A stretch of 64,000 nt of DNA. Source: an uncultured Fidelibacterota bacterium. GTDB taxonomy: Bacteria; Fidelibacterota; Marinisomatia; Marinisomatales; TCS55. Location of the stretch: NCBI GenBank assembly GCA_902615915.1, contig CACMQQ010000001.1, positions 124,001 through 188,000 of the forward strand. Reading direction: 5' to 3'. The position numbers were made by a program, and so were the translations under genes. Below are positions 7,894 to 19,884 of the stretch, one piece after another (the stretch's first letter is position 1; every line of letters begins with the position of its first letter). A model generated the notes under the pieces. That model saw only the letters and a program-made list of their open reading frames with translations, was not told the origin of the DNA and did no database searches.

Positions 7894-10548
7894 CTAAGAG
7901 TTTATTGGATCTGGTTTTTCTGAGTCAATATTATACTTATCCATAACTTTTTCAATAACACTTTTTTCAACCTTTCCCTGGTCAACTAATGCTTTTAGTG
8001 AATTTAATACAATGTAATATCTATCTATCTCAAAGAATTTTCTCAAATTTTCCCTAGTGTCACTTCTTCCAAAACCATCAGTTCCTAAAACGTAAAATGG
8101 GTTCTTGATATAAGGAGATATTTGATTTGGAACCATTTTAATATAATCTGACACAGCAACAATAGGAATCTCATTGTTAGAGATCGTGCTATTTAAAAAA
8201 GAAGCTTTTGGGTTTTCATTTGGGTGGTTCATATTCCACCTTGAAGTGCTCTCAGCATCTTTTCGAATTTCACTATAACTAGTCACACTCCAAATATCTG
8301 ATTTTATATCCCAATCTTCTTTGAGTAATTTATTTGCTTCTATCACTTCTCCCATAAGTGGGCCGCTTCCAAAAAGCGATACTTGGGGGTCAGTTTCTGG
8401 CATAAATCTATAAAGGCCCTTGATGATACCATCAGTCGCATTATCGGGCATAGGTGGATGAACGTAATTCTCATTTTCAAGTGTTAAATAATAGATAACG
8501 TCTATATCTTCCTCACACATCTCTATTAAACCCTGGTGAACTACAGTAGCTATTTCATATGAAAAGGCACAATCATAAGCTTTTGTATTAGGTGTAGCGG
8601 CCGCTGCAACATGACTATGGCCATCCTGATGTTGCAAACCCTCACCATTTAATGTGGTTCTCCCAGCTGTTCCACCAAGTAAAAAACCTCTAACGCGCAT
8701 GTCAGCTCCTGCCCATATGAAGTCCCATATTCTTTGATAACCAAACATAGAGTAAAATATGTAAAAAGGAATTGTTTTTATTCCATGGTTAACATAGCTA
8801 GAACCGGACGCATTAAATGAAGAGATCGAACCACCCTCATTTATTCCCTCTTCAAGAATTTGACCATTTTTTTCTTCTTTATAATAAAGAAACTGATCAG
8901 AATCAACAGGTTCATACAATTGACCGCTGTGAGCATATATTCCAATTTGTCTAAAAAGTGGATCCATTCCAAAAGTTCTAGCTTCATCTGGAACTATAGG
9001 AACAATATTTTTTCCAATAGACTTATCTTTTGTTAATATAGTTAACAATCTAATAAAAGCCATTGTGGTCGAAATACTTCTGTCGCTTGATCCTGATAGA
9101 AGCTCATCAAAAATTTCAATTTTAGGAACACTGAGATTAGGAGAATTATCTACTCTGGCTGGTATTGGCCCACCTCTCTTTTTAAAAACTTTAGAGATGT
9201 ATTGTTTCTCTTTAGATGATTTATCAAACGTAAAAAGTTTTGAACCAGATAATTGTTCGTCATTAAGGTCGATGCCTAATTCTTCCTTAAAATGCGTAAT
9301 GGCCTCTTTTTCTAATTTCTTTTTTTGATGCGTTATATTTCTTCCCTCGGTTGTTCCTCCCAAACCATAACCCTTCACTGTTCTTGCTAAAATAACACTA
9401 GGTTTTCCCTTGGTGTTAAGCGCATCGTGATAAGCTGAGTAGACCTTTATAGGGTCATGCCCTCCTGGTTTCATTTTTTCTAATTCGTCATCTGAAAGAT
9501 GATCAACCATCTTTAGTAATTCTGGATACTTTCCAAAAAAATGCTTTCTTATATATTGACCACCTTCAACAACATATTTCAATAAGTCACCATCAACAAG
9601 CTCTTCGAATCGCTTTAAAAGTAATCCAGTGGTGTCCTTTTCAATTAACTCATCCCATTCAGCCCCCCAGATAACTTTAATAACATTCCAACCAGCCCCT
9701 CTAAAAACACCCTCTAGCTCTTGAATTACTTTTGAGTTCCCGCGAACTGGTCCATCAAGTCGTTGCAGATTACAATTTATTACGAATACTAAGTTATCTA
9801 GTTTTTCCCTGGATGCTAAGGTAATGGCTCCCAAAGATTCAGGCTCATCCATCTCACCATCCCCTAAGAAAGCGAAAACCTTTCTATTGGTTTTATCGCT
9901 AAGACCGCGATCGATCAAATATCGCATAAATCTAGCTTGATAAATTGCCATAATTGGTCCAAGACCCATAGAAACCGTTGCAAACTGCCAAAAATCTGGC
10001 ATTAAATAGGGGTGAGGATAAGAAGATAAACCACCACCATCTGATAATTCTTGTCGGAAGTTAAAAATCTGCTTTTCTGTTAGTCTGCCCTCAAGGAATG
10101 CTCTAGCATAAATGCCTGGAGACGAGTGACCTTGAATATAAATAAGATCTTGGCCTTCTGGATGGTCGGGACCTTTAAATATGTGATTAAAACCAACTTC
10201 GTATAGAGTTGATGCGGACTGATAGGTAGAAATGTGACCACCTATTCCATCAATTTCTTTGTTAGCTCTATTAACAAGGCTCATGGCGTTCCAACGAACA
10301 GCAGACATTATATTTTTTTCGATTTCTAAGTCACCTGGGTAGTCAGGTTGCTGATTTGGTAAGATTGTATTTAAATATGGAGTGCTTGTATTAAATGGAA
10401 GTCTAGCACCATTTTTTTGTGCAAAACTTATTAAAGACTCTAGGAGATGGCGTGTTCTTTCATGTCCATGGTGTTCCAACGAATCACTTATGGATTCTAT
10501 CCACTCATTAGTTTCAGCTGGGTCTGTATCTTTATAGTTAATTGACAT
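7894..10548 (-). CDS. aceE: Pyruvate dehydrogenase E1, homodimeric type
   Basis: Thiamine diphosphate-dependent decarboxylase that oxidises pyruvate and acetylates the E2 lipoyl arm. At 884 residues it matches the single-chain E1 of E. coli (887) and not the alpha/beta split type. The ThDP/Mg motif begins with GDGEMDEPE at about 226 and ends with the Asn of CNLQRLDG about 30 residues later. Other family signatures include GHSSPGIYARAF, GGTAGRTTLNGEGLQHQDGH and the C-terminal LGTDGFGRSDTRE. It starts the aceE-aceF-lpdA operon; the 58-base gap to the upstream gene probably carries its promoter, though I could not pick one clear -35/-10 pair. Confidence 0.97.
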   Translation of the reverse strand: MSINYKDTDPAETNEWIESISDSLEHHGHERTRHLLESLISFAQKNGARLPFNTSTPYLNTILPNQQPDYPGDLEIEKNIMSAVRWNAMSLVNRANKEIDGIGGHISTYQSASTLYEVGFNHIFKGPDHPEGQDLIYIQGHSSPGIYARAFLEGRLTEKQIFNFRQELSDGGGLSSYPHPYLMPDFWQFATVSMGLGPIMAIYQARFMRYLIDRGLSDKTNRKVFAFLGDGEMDEPESLGAITLASREKLDNLVFVINCNLQRLDGPVRGNSKVIQELEGVFRGAGWNVIKVIWGAEWDELIEKDTTGLLLKRFEELVDGDLLKYVVEGGQYIRKHFFGKYPELLKMVDHLSDDELEKMKPGGHDPIKVYSAYHDALNTKGKPSVILARTVKGYGLGGTTEGRNITHQKKKLEKEAITHFKEELGIDLNDEQLSGSKLFTFDKSSKEKQYISKVFKKRGGPIPARVDNSPNLSVPKIEIFDELLSGSSDRSISTTMAFIRLLTILTKDKSIGKNIVPIVPDEARTFGMDPLFRQIGIYAHSGQLYEPVDSDQFLYYKEEKNGQILEEGINEGGSISSFNASGSSYVNHGIKTIPFYIFYSMFGYQRIWDFIWAGADMRVRGFLLGGTAGRTTLNGEGLQHQDGHSHVAAAATPNTKAYDCAFSYEIATVVHQGLIEMCEEDIDVIYYLTLENENYVHPPMPDNATDGIIKGLYRFMPETDPQVSLFGSGPLMGEVIEANKLLKEDWDIKSDIWSVTSYSEIRKDAESTSRWNMNHPNENPKASFLNSTISNNEIPIVAVSDYIKMVPNQISPYIKNPFYVLGTDGFGRSDTRENLRKFFEIDRYYIVLNSLKALVDQGKVEKSVIEKVMDKYNIDSEKPDPINS

Positions 10549-10606
10549 TATAATTAGTTGTTTAACAAATAGAATTTACTGATTATTTAGTAATACCTAA
10601 CTTTGT

Positions 10607-10864
10607 TTATTTAGCGCTTAGAGATTTTACTTTAATATTCTCTTTTTCAAGATAAATTTTTGTTTTACTACATACTGGGGCTGACGTATGAAGTTCCACA
10701 GGTAGATTGAAATTATTTTTAATAATATCGACGTTAGATCTTATTTTTTCTCCGTCTTTCATGATTATTCTACTTTTGCGGTCAATCTCCACTATAATCA
10801 GGTCATCTTTTTTTAAAATCTTAATTCTCGATCTAATTCCAATCGATTTGGGCTCAATTAACAT
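10607..10864 (-). CDS. Small basic protein of unknown function
   Basis: An 85-residue product that I do not recognise. It is rich in Ile and Lys (MLIEPKSIGIRSRI start), with alternating hydrophobic residues suggesting a mostly beta structure, and no signal peptide or membrane helix. ATG at 10864 lies one base after the sodC stop; a TTG 21 bases upstream would extend into sodC and is less likely. The tight coupling argues that it is a real gene of the gyrA-yggS-sodC run. A possible weak hairpin (TTACT/AGTAA) lies just downstream, before aceE. Confidence 0.6.
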   Translation of the reverse strand: MLIEPKSIGIRSRIKILKKDDLIIVEIDRKSRIIMKDGEKIRSNVDIIKNNFNLPVELHTSAPVCSKTKIYLEKENIKVKSLSAK

Positions 10865-10865
10865 A

Positions 10866-11381
10866 TTAATTTTTTGATATGCCAATTACTCCAAAACCAA
10901 TTCTAGCACCAGCATTGCCTGTCGGCTGACCCCCATCATCTCTTTTAGCATGCACCACAACAGATCTTCCTAAAACAGGATTAAAGTGACCAGAAATTGA
11001 GAAGGTGTCATCAGTAAAAGTGGTATCTACATTACCGTTGGGGTCAGATATTAAATTTCCAAAAGAGCCTGCGTGTCTTTTTTTCTCTGGTGGAAGAGCA
11101 TGTGGAAAATCATCTGGGTTATAGTGGCCACCTGCGCTTTTTCCATCTTGTGAGCGTATATCGCCAAACTCGTGAATATGAAAACCATGATATGAATTTG
11201 AATTTAAACCTGAAATGTTAACCTTGATAATGACTTCTGCACCATCTTGTTCAAACAAGACATTTCCCCTTGCGTTATAACCGTTGCCAGGTTGGATAAC
11301 AGCTACTGCATTTACATTTTGAGGTGGTGAGTTTTGACAAGAGATCAATAAAAATAAAAACGCTATAAAAAATTTATTCAT
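10866..11381 (-). CDS. sodC: Cu/Zn superoxide dismutase-family lipoprotein, atypical
   Basis: A 171-residue SodC-fold protein with a lipoprotein signal (lipobox LISC, Cys15), so it should be anchored in the envelope and face the periplasm. Copper ligands are present: His68 and His70 in GFHIHEFGD, bridging His86 in GGHYNP, and His144 in VVVHAKRDDGG. Zinc ligands His94 and His103 are present, but the expected Asp at 106 is Ser (RHAGSFGNL). Both Cys of the conserved intrasubunit disulfide are also absent: the NAGxRxACG motif reads NAGARIGFG. The active-site Arg160 remains. It may bind zinc weakly or be a copper-only enzyme. Its start overlaps the PNP-like stop by four bases (ATGA). Confidence 0.88.
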   Translation of the reverse strand: MNKFFIAFLFLLISCQNSPPQNVNAVAVIQPGNGYNARGNVLFEQDGAEVIIKVNISGLNSNSYHGFHIHEFGDIRSQDGKSAGGHYNPDDFPHALPPEKKRHAGSFGNLISDPNGNVDTTFTDDTFSISGHFNPVLGRSVVVHAKRDDGGQPTGNAGARIGFGVIGISKN

Positions 11382-11923
11382 AATAATTCCCCTTTTATAT
11401 GCTTTAGTACAGAATCAAATTTAAATTCTTTAGTATATGCAAACCCATAAATATCGACACCAATATATTTCCATACTGTTGCAATAGCTCCAACCCATGA
11501 TGTATAGTTATGGTTTATATCTAAATCATCCCTAAAGGAAGAACCAACACTAAAAACAACTTCACCATCTTTGGATAAATAAACTTTTGACATATCTGGA
11601 AAGGTTTCTCTTTTTTTAAAAGGTGTTTTAGATCTTAAAAAATTATAACCTGTTTTATTCACATGATCTTTTATGTTTATGATTTTCTTTTTGGATTTTA
11701 GATAATCAATTAAAACTAGATTCTTAATCTTATATTTATCTCTAATTTTTTCAAAATTATTAGGATTAATATGGTTTGATGTGTGTTCCAAGGGTTGAAC
11801 AAAAACATGGTTTAAATATTCTATTATTTTGTGGTTTGAGAACTCAAGTGATCTTGTATTGGCAAGCTCTGGTGGGGTATTTTCAAACGAAAAATAAATG
11901 TATTTAGTAATTTCTTTTTCCAA
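11378..11923 (-). CDS. Truncated, diverged purine nucleoside phosphorylase-like protein
   Basis: A 181-residue protein resembling the second half of trimeric purine nucleoside phosphorylases. The segment DHVNKTGYN followed by ETFPDMSKVY matches the family's DHINLTGxNP...RFPDMSxAY, and VGAIATVWKYIGVDIYG matches the AEIRMLRALGADAVG helix-strand unit. The N-terminal phosphate-binding parts (GSGLG, GRxHxYEG) are absent and the protein is about 90 residues short. It is probably not an active phosphorylase. The start is TTG at 11923, overlapping yggS by 20 bases; no ATG lies near. Intact overlaps with both neighbours suggest it is still expressed. It could be a decaying gene or a repurposed fold. 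Confidence 0.6.
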   Translation of the reverse strand: MEKEITKYIYFSFENTPPELANTRSLEFSNHKIIEYLNHVFVQPLEHTSNHINPNNFEKIRDKYKIKNLVLIDYLKSKKKIINIKDHVNKTGYNFLRSKTPFKKRETFPDMSKVYLSKDGEVVFSVGSSFRDDLDINHNYTSWVGAIATVWKYIGVDIYGFAYTKEFKFDSVLKHIKGELL

Positions 11924-12593
11924 AAATAGCTGTCCCTAACCGAATCATAGTGCTTCCCTCTTCGATCCCAATCTGAAAATCACCGCTCATACCCATAGAT
12001 AATTCCTTTATGGGTTCACCGGGCAATTGATCATTAATTTTAGCTTTGATTTTTCTTAACAAAGCAAAAGCGCTTCTTGTTTCGTTCTCTTTTTGAGATA
12101 GGGGCCCCATTGTCATTAAACCGTCGACCTTTAGACTATCCAATCTAAAGATAGAATAAAAATCATCATCTAGGTTTGGCGGGAAACCTTTTTTACTCTC
12201 ATCCCCAGTTGTATTTATTTCAAGCAAGACAGATGTTTTTTTATTCAAGAAACTAGATCTATTGTTAATTTTTTCAGCGAGTTTAAGACTGTCAACAGAA
12301 TCGATGGTATCAAAGAGATCCAAACACTTATTAACCTTGTTTGTTTGAAGGTGCCCAATGAATCGCCGGGTTATGTTGGGCATAAAATCAAAAGATTCAA
12401 ACTTCTTATCAGCTTCTTGAATTCTGTTTTCACCGATATGGTTTATACCTGCATTGTAAACGTCAATGATCTCTTGAAATGATCTTGTTTTTGAGGCAGC
12501 AATTATTTTAACATGGTTGCTACGATTAACTTTTGTGGATATATCTTCTAATTGTCTTTTTAGATTATCTATTTTTTCTTGTATAGCGGAAAT
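11904..12593 (-). CDS. yggS: YggS/PLPBP-family pyridoxal phosphate homeostasis protein, AUU start
   Basis: PLP-binding protein that buffers vitamin B6. The frame stays open, without ATG, GTG or TTG, from directly after the gyrA stop to the internal ATG at 12383. Starting at that ATG would remove the PLP-binding Lys (ASKTRS) and the GINHIGENRIQE segment, both essential to the family. The full frame from ATT at 12593 gives 229 residues, the normal family length. GAGG at 12602-12605 precedes that ATT by 8 bases, a good Shine-Dalgarno spacing. C-terminal family motifs HLQTNK and MGMSGDFQIGI...GSTMIRLG are present. AUU initiation is inferred; it is known for infC in E. coli. Confidence 0.85.
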   Translation of the reverse strand: MSAIQEKIDNLKRQLEDISTKVNRSNHVKIIAASKTRSFQEIIDVYNAGINHIGENRIQEADKKFESFDFMPNITRRFIGHLQTNKVNKCLDLFDTIDSVDSLKLAEKINNRSSFLNKKTSVLLEINTTGDESKKGFPPNLDDDFYSIFRLDSLKVDGLMTMGPLSQKENETRSAFALLRKIKAKINDQLPGEPIKELSMGMSGDFQIGIEEGSTMIRLGTAIFGKRNY

Positions 12594-12605
12594 ATTTTAA
12601 TCCTC
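12591..12605 (-). promoter_or_regulatory. Ribosome binding site and AUU start of yggS
   Basis: On the minus strand the end of gyrA reads GAGGATTAAAATATT: a GAGG core, the gyrA TAA stop, and an ATT codon eight bases after the GAGG. No standard start codon exists in the yggS frame before the PLP-binding Lys, so this site decides the start. Translation would be coupled to termination of gyrA. Confidence 0.55.
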
Positions 12606-15113
12606 ATCTTTAGAATCATTATCGTCTATAGTCATTTGTTCGTTCAACTCAACACCTTTGTTTTCTTTTTTTGAGGTTGCTTCCTCTTCACTTAAGACTC
12701 TAGTTATAGAAGATATGGTAGTTCCATCATCTAATTTCACCAACCTAACTCCTTGTGTTACCCTGCCAATAGCTCTAATCTCAGATACGGGTTGTCTCAT
12801 TAGAACACCTGAATTAGTAATAACAATAAGATCATCTGAATCAACCACTTCCATAATGTTTACCATTTTTCCAGTTTTATCAGTACATCGCATAGTTAAA
12901 ACACCCTTACCACCTCGTGTTTGGGTTCGATATTGAATAACCTCGGTTCGCTTTCCATATCCCTTTTCTGTAGCAACCAAAACAGTACCCTCTCTTCGAA
13001 CAACCAACATCCCAACCACATAATCATCGGACGAACTCAGGGTTATACCTTTAACACCCATGGTTTTTCTACCGCTAGGTCTGATATTGTTTTCAGAAAA
13101 CCTTATGGATTTCCCCTCGTGTGTTCCTAAGAGGATATCGTGTTCTCCGTTCGTTATTCTTGCTTCAATCAACTTGTCATTATCGCGGATATCAATCGCA
13201 TATATGCCACCTTTTCGAGGATTACCGTAAGCAGATAAAACTGTCTTTTTTACTATGCCATTCTTGGTACACATGACAATATAATGATCGTCGTCGAAGT
13301 CTTTTACACTAACAAAAGCCTCAACCCTCTCACCCGGGTCACAACCTATAAGGTTTACAATAGCTCTACCCCTAGCAGCTCTTCCGCCTTGTGGTATATC
13401 ATATACTTTTAACCAATAACATTTACCCATATCAGTAAAAAACAGCATATAATTATGAGTATTAGCAATGAACAAGTGTTCAACAAAATCCTCATCTTTA
13501 CTCATAGCTCCTTGAACCCCCCGACCACCTCTTCTTTGTGTTCTATAGGTGTTTAAAGCTGTTCTTTTAATATAGCCTTGATGTGTTATAGTTAAAACAA
13601 CCTCTTCTTCAGCAATCATATCCTCCATGGAAAAATCTGAATCAACCGGTACTATCTCTGTCCTTCTATCATCTCTATATTGCTCTTGTATTTCTTTAAG
13701 CTCTGATTTAATAATATCCATTCTTTGGGCTCGGCTATCAAGGATACCTTTTAGATTCGCAATGGTTTTGATTATTGCTTTATATTCCTCAACAACTTTA
13801 TCTACCTCAAGGCTCGTTAATTTTTGCAAACGCATTTCAAGAATAGATTGTGATTGAATTTCAGATAAATCAAACGTACTCATTAGGCCTTCTTTGGCTT
13901 GCGCTGGATTTTTACTTCCCCTAATGATCTTAATAACTTCATCAATATTGTCTAGAGCGATTTTTAAACCCTCTAAAATGTGAGCTCTTGCTTCAGCTTC
14001 TTTTAATTCAAACTCGGTCCTTCTTACGACCACATCGTGTCTAAAATCAACAAAATGCTGAAGGGTTGTTTTTAACGACATAACTTTTGGAACGCCATCT
14101 ACCAAAGCAAGTAGTATAATGCCAAATGTATCTTGAAGTTGAGTAAATTGATATAGTTGGTTTAAGATAACCTCGGGCACAACGTCTTTTTTTGTTTCTA
14201 CGACAACTCTTATCCCATCTTTATCTGACTCATCCCTGAGATCACGAATTCCTTCAATTTTTTTCTGTCCAACAAGATCAGCAATTTTCTCTACTAGATT
14301 AGCTTTGTTAGTTTGAAACGGAACCTCTGTAATAACAATACTATCTTTTCCATTTTTATTTGTCTCAATGTGGGCTTTAGCTCGTATTTTTATTTTACCC
14401 CTACCTGTTTCATAGGCTTGTTTTAATCCATCCATTCCCATGATTAAACCAGCTGTAGGGAAATCAGGGCCTTTTACATGTTCCATTAAACCATCGATAG
14501 ATATGTTTGGATCATCGATCAAGGCAACCAACCCGTTTATAATTTCCTTTAGGTTGTGCGGGGGTATTTTGGTTGCCATTCCAACCGCTATACCCTCTGA
14601 TCCATTTACTAGAAGAGTTGGTATGGCGGACGGTAAAACTACGGGCTCTTTTAAGGTTTCATCAAAGTTTGGACCCCAATCGACCGTGTCTTTATCTAAG
14701 TCTTTAAGCATTTCACTCGATAACTTTGTCATTCTAGATTCAGTGTATCTCATTGCTGCGGCATTATCACCATCAATGGATCCAAAATTTCCCTGTCCAT
14801 CTACAAGCTCATATCGCATTGAAAAATCTTGAGCCATTCTTACAAGTGCGTCATAAATAGAGGCATCACCATGTGGATGATATTTACCCATAACATCCCC
14901 TACAATTCTAGCGCACTTTCTATAGGGTCTGTTCCAATTGGAACCAAGCTCGCTCATACCATATAGTATTCTACGATGTACCGGTTTTAAACCATCTCTT
15001 ACATCAGGTAAAGCCCTTGAGACAATGACGGACATTGAATAGTTTAGATAGCTTTCGCGCATCTCGTCGACAATATCTCTGGGTAGTGTGTTGTCTCTGT
15101 TATAGTCAACCAT
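12597..15113 (-). CDS. gyrA: DNA gyrase subunit A
   Basis: Breakage-reunion subunit of gyrase, which introduces negative supercoils with GyrB. At 838 residues, catalytic Tyr123 lies in [10 protein letters not shown]. The quinolone region [10 protein letters not shown] has Ala84 and Asp88 at the E. coli Ser83 and Asp87 positions. The GyrA box QRRGGRG at about 525-532 marks gyrase and not topoisomerase IV, and the six-bladed C-terminal domain follows. The tail is highly acidic (EDKNDSKDED-like composition), as in many GyrA proteins. It is 15 bases downstream of gyrB, and its stop directly abuts the yggS start region. Confidence 0.97.
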   Translation of the reverse strand: MVDYNRDNTLPRDIVDEMRESYLNYSMSVIVSRALPDVRDGLKPVHRRILYGMSELGSNWNRPYRKCARIVGDVMGKYHPHGDASIYDALVRMAQDFSMRYELVDGQGNFGSIDGDNAAAMRYTESRMTKLSSEMLKDLDKDTVDWGPNFDETLKEPVVLPSAIPTLLVNGSEGIAVGMATKIPPHNLKEIINGLVALIDDPNISIDGLMEHVKGPDFPTAGLIMGMDGLKQAYETGRGKIKIRAKAHIETNKNGKDSIVITEVPFQTNKANLVEKIADLVGQKKIEGIRDLRDESDKDGIRVVVETKKDVVPEVILNQLYQFTQLQDTFGIILLALVDGVPKVMSLKTTLQHFVDFRHDVVVRRTEFELKEAEARAHILEGLKIALDNIDEVIKIIRGSKNPAQAKEGLMSTFDLSEIQSQSILEMRLQKLTSLEVDKVVEEYKAIIKTIANLKGILDSRAQRMDIIKSELKEIQEQYRDDRRTEIVPVDSDFSMEDMIAEEEVVLTITHQGYIKRTALNTYRTQRRGGRGVQGAMSKDEDFVEHLFIANTHNYMLFFTDMGKCYWLKVYDIPQGGRAARGRAIVNLIGCDPGERVEAFVSVKDFDDDHYIVMCTKNGIVKKTVLSAYGNPRKGGIYAIDIRDNDKLIEARITNGEHDILLGTHEGKSIRFSENNIRPSGRKTMGVKGITLSSSDDYVVGMLVVRREGTVLVATEKGYGKRTEVIQYRTQTRGGKGVLTMRCTDKTGKMVNIMEVVDSDDLIVITNSGVLMRQPVSEIRAIGRVTQGVRLVKLDDGTTISSITRVLSEEEATSKKENKGVELNEQMTIDDNDSKDED

Positions 15114-15128
15114 TTGTTTTTTCCTTAA

Positions 15129-17349
<2,221 letters not shown>

Positions 17350-17362
<13 letters not shown>

Positions 17363-18426
17363 ATCTTTTCTAAATAAAAATCTTTATTGCTTGGTAGGTT
17401 TGTGTTAATACCTCTGTTTTTAATATCTGTTAGATCGGTGTTGGTGATTATTGTTTGTGTATTATCTTCTAATAGTTTTAAAATATTTGCGCTTTTATCG
17501 CTATCAAGTCTAGCAAATAAATCATCCAGTAAAATAGTAGGTGATTTATTTGTTTCTTGTTTGATCGTCTGGTATTCTGCGAACTTTATAAGACTAAAAG
17601 CTAACTTGTGTTCACCTTGTGAACCAAAAACTTTAAGATCTTTACCGTTTAATAAAAAACTATAAACATCTCTATGAGGACCGAAGTTAGTCCTTTTAGT
17701 TGTTAGGTCTTTTTGAAAAGTTTTTTTTAATATATTAATAAACTCTTCTTCATTCATATTTTGAGAATTGGTTGTAAAAGAGATGGTAGTGTTATTGTTA
17801 TATTTATTTGATACACTATCTAAGATATCAGAAAATATTTGATTATAGACCAATTTTTTCTTCCAAAGATCAACACCATAGCGGCTTAGTTGAATGTCCC
17901 AAGGTAATATAACCTCATAACTACTACTTAGTTTTAATAAATTATTCCTATTTTTCAATATTGAATTATATTTTATTAATTCAATGAAGTAATCTTTTGA
18001 TAGTAATGAAAATAACTTATCAAAAAATTTTCTTCTATCGGATGGTTGACCTTTTGTTGTTTTCTCTTCCTCTGGTGATAGTAAAACAACCGGGAATCTA
18101 CCTATGATATTTTTCGAAACTTCTTTTACACCATTAATTTTAAATATTTTATTTTTACCTAAAAATTGCTGAAAAGAAATTCTTAAATCGTTTTCATTAT
18201 CATAAAAAAAACCATCAACAGATAATGATTTTGATTGATTATTTATAATTTCCCTTGATTTGTTTGTTTTGAAACTCTTACCTATGGATAATATATAAAC
18301 AGCTTCTAAAATTGAAGTTTTTCCAACACCGTTTTTACCCCATATGACGTTTATCCCAGGACTAAATTTTATATCAAAATCAATATGGTTTCTGAAAAAC
18401 TTTAAATGCATCTTATTTATTAACAT
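17350..18426 (-). CDS. recF: DNA replication/repair protein RecF
   Basis: SMC-like ATPase that, with RecOR, loads RecA at single-strand gaps. The 358-residue sequence has the Walker A GKNGVGKTS at 30-38, the RecF-typical FRNH segment at the N-terminus, the signature region GSQGEHKLAFSLIKFAEY, and Walker B ILLDDLFARLD. Length matches the family. It is 32 bases downstream of dnaN and overlaps dciA by 13 bases, so the three are probably one transcript. Confidence 0.95.
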
Positions 18427-18458
18427 TTAAAAATTTTTTAATTGGTAATTTTTGTTTA

Positions 18459-19571
18459 TCAATTGTTTAAACGAATAGGCATCAACAACATAGTTAAATC
18501 GCTATCTTTTAATTGTTCTTTAGGAAAAAACAATCCAGCGCTTATTGGTGAATCTAATTTGATTATTATTTCATCGGATGTTAAATGAGATAAAATATCT
18601 TTTAAATATGCTGCATTATAACCTATTGTTAAATCCTCACCTGTAAAACTACCGGATATATTTTCAAAACCTTTAGATGATTTTTCATTATCTTCAGTTG
18701 TTATTTTAATGTTATCCTTAGTAAGGTTTAAAGCGATCTGTCTTGTAGTTTTATTTGATAAAACCGAAACCCTTTTGACAGTTGATAATAAATCTAATCT
18801 ATTTACTATTAATTCTTTATCATTATCTTTTGGTATAACGCTTTCAAAATCTGGAAATCTTTCATCAATGACGCGCGAATAAAAAATATCATTACCAACC
18901 TCAACTATTACCTGATTTTCATTAATATATAAATTTATATTTTCTGCTTGAGATATATTCGAACTTATAAGTGATAAAAATTTTTTTGGAATAATTACAT
19001 CTCTATTGATATTAATATTCAGTCCACGTCTTATATATTTTACCAATCTATGCCCATCGGTTGAAACAGATAATATTGAGTTGTTTTTAATTTGAAACAA
19101 AACTCCACTTAAGGCAGGTTTTAATTCATCTTTACTAACAGCAAAAATTGTTTTATTTATTATTTCACTGAAAACCGATGTTTCAATATTGATAGGTTCG
19201 TTGTTTGGCCTATCAGGTTCATTTGGAAATTCAACCGCAGGTCTTCCCATTATCTCAAAAGAACCTTTATCTGATGAGATGATAATCTTATTTTCTAAAA
19301 CTTCAAATGTCAATCTTGTGTCTTCGTTATATTCATTTATAACACCTAAAACACTATGTACTGGTACTGTAACATCACCAATTCTTTCAACGCTTGTAGG
19401 TAGTTTTACTTTTAAAGAAACTTCTAAATCTGTTGCTCTTAAGATACTCTCATTTTCTTTAATACTAAACAACACATTACTTAAAATAGGTAATGTGGAT
19501 CTTGAAGGTATAACTTTTGAAAGTTTTAACAATGATGATTGAAGTTGTTTTTTAGATGTGGAAAATTTCAT
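18459..19571 (-). CDS. dnaN: DNA polymerase III beta subunit, sliding clamp
   Basis: The 370-residue ring clamp tethers DNA polymerase III. It shows the three-domain clamp organisation, with the N-terminal STSKKQLQSSLLKLSKVI, LPILSNVLF and the typical C-terminal LLMPIRL that ends beta clamps. It is preceded by a 313-base AT-rich gap with a candidate promoter and a DnaA-box-like site, and followed by recF. It lies about 10.7 kb from dnaA on the opposite strand. The usual dnaA-dnaN pair is broken here. Confidence 0.96.
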   Translation of the reverse strand: MKFSTSKKQLQSSLLKLSKVIPSRSTLPILSNVLFSIKENESILRATDLEVSLKVKLPTSVERIGDVTVPVHSVLGVINEYNEDTRLTFEVLENKIIISSDKGSFEIMGRPAVEFPNEPDRPNNEPINIETSVFSEIINKTIFAVSKDELKPALSGVLFQIKNNSILSVSTDGHRLVKYIRRGLNININRDVIIPKKFLSLISSNISQAENINLYINENQVIVEVGNDIFYSRVIDERFPDFESVIPKDNDKELIVNRLDLLSTVKRVSVLSNKTTRQIALNLTKDNIKITTEDNEKSSKGFENISGSFTGEDLTIGYNAAYLKDILSHLTSDEIIIKLDSPISAGLFFPKEQLKDSDLTMLLMPIRLNN

Positions 19572-19600
19572 TTAAAAATATGTTATATTTTATTGTACTA

Positions 19601-19629
19601 ATTTTAAATAGAACATAATTATCAATCAA
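19601..19629 (-). promoter_or_regulatory. Candidate dnaN promoter
   Basis: Read on the minus strand, TTGATT (19624-19629) and TAAAAT (19601-19606) are separated by 17 bases, the ideal sigma-70 spacing, and lie 30 bases upstream of the dnaN start. The AT-rich background makes chance matches common. Confidence 0.4.
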
Positions 19630-19875
19630 TATCTTTCATTTTTATTATCTTATATAATAAATAATTAAAAAGATTTTAAATTTTATTATTATTTATAATG
19701 TAGATAACTAATCATGGCAAACGATAAGAAATTTTAAATTATTGTATAGAAATAATCTTATCACTTTAATATAATGTTATTCTTTATGTTGATTATTAAA
19801 ACTTTATGTTGAGAACTGTTATTTTTTTATTGATAAGTTTTTATTATTTAATATTATAGAACTTATTAACAGATA

Positions 19876-19884
19876 TGTGGAAAA
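19876..19884. promoter_or_regulatory. DnaA-box-like site next to surA stop
   Basis: TGTGGAAAA, complement TTTTCCACA, one mismatch from the TTATCCACA consensus and identical to both boxes in front of dnaA. It touches the surA stop codon and lies about 300 bases upstream of dnaN. Confidence 0.4.

Larger units (their letters stand above)
19572..19884. other. AT-rich intergenic region upstream of dnaN
   Basis: These 313 bases between surA and dnaN carry no gene I can support. They are extremely AT-rich with A/T runs, contain the dnaN promoter candidate near the dnaN end, and contain one TGTGGAAAA at the surA end identical to the two near dnaA. The region could be a regulatory leader or a secondary DnaA-binding locus. 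I found no stable hairpin or RNA gene in it. Confidence 0.6.

Noticed and set aside
14440-14832. 130-codon plus-strand frame inside gyrA
   Set aside because: It is antisense to a fully conserved part of gyrA, has no family resemblance and no ribosome binding site context; it is a shadow frame.
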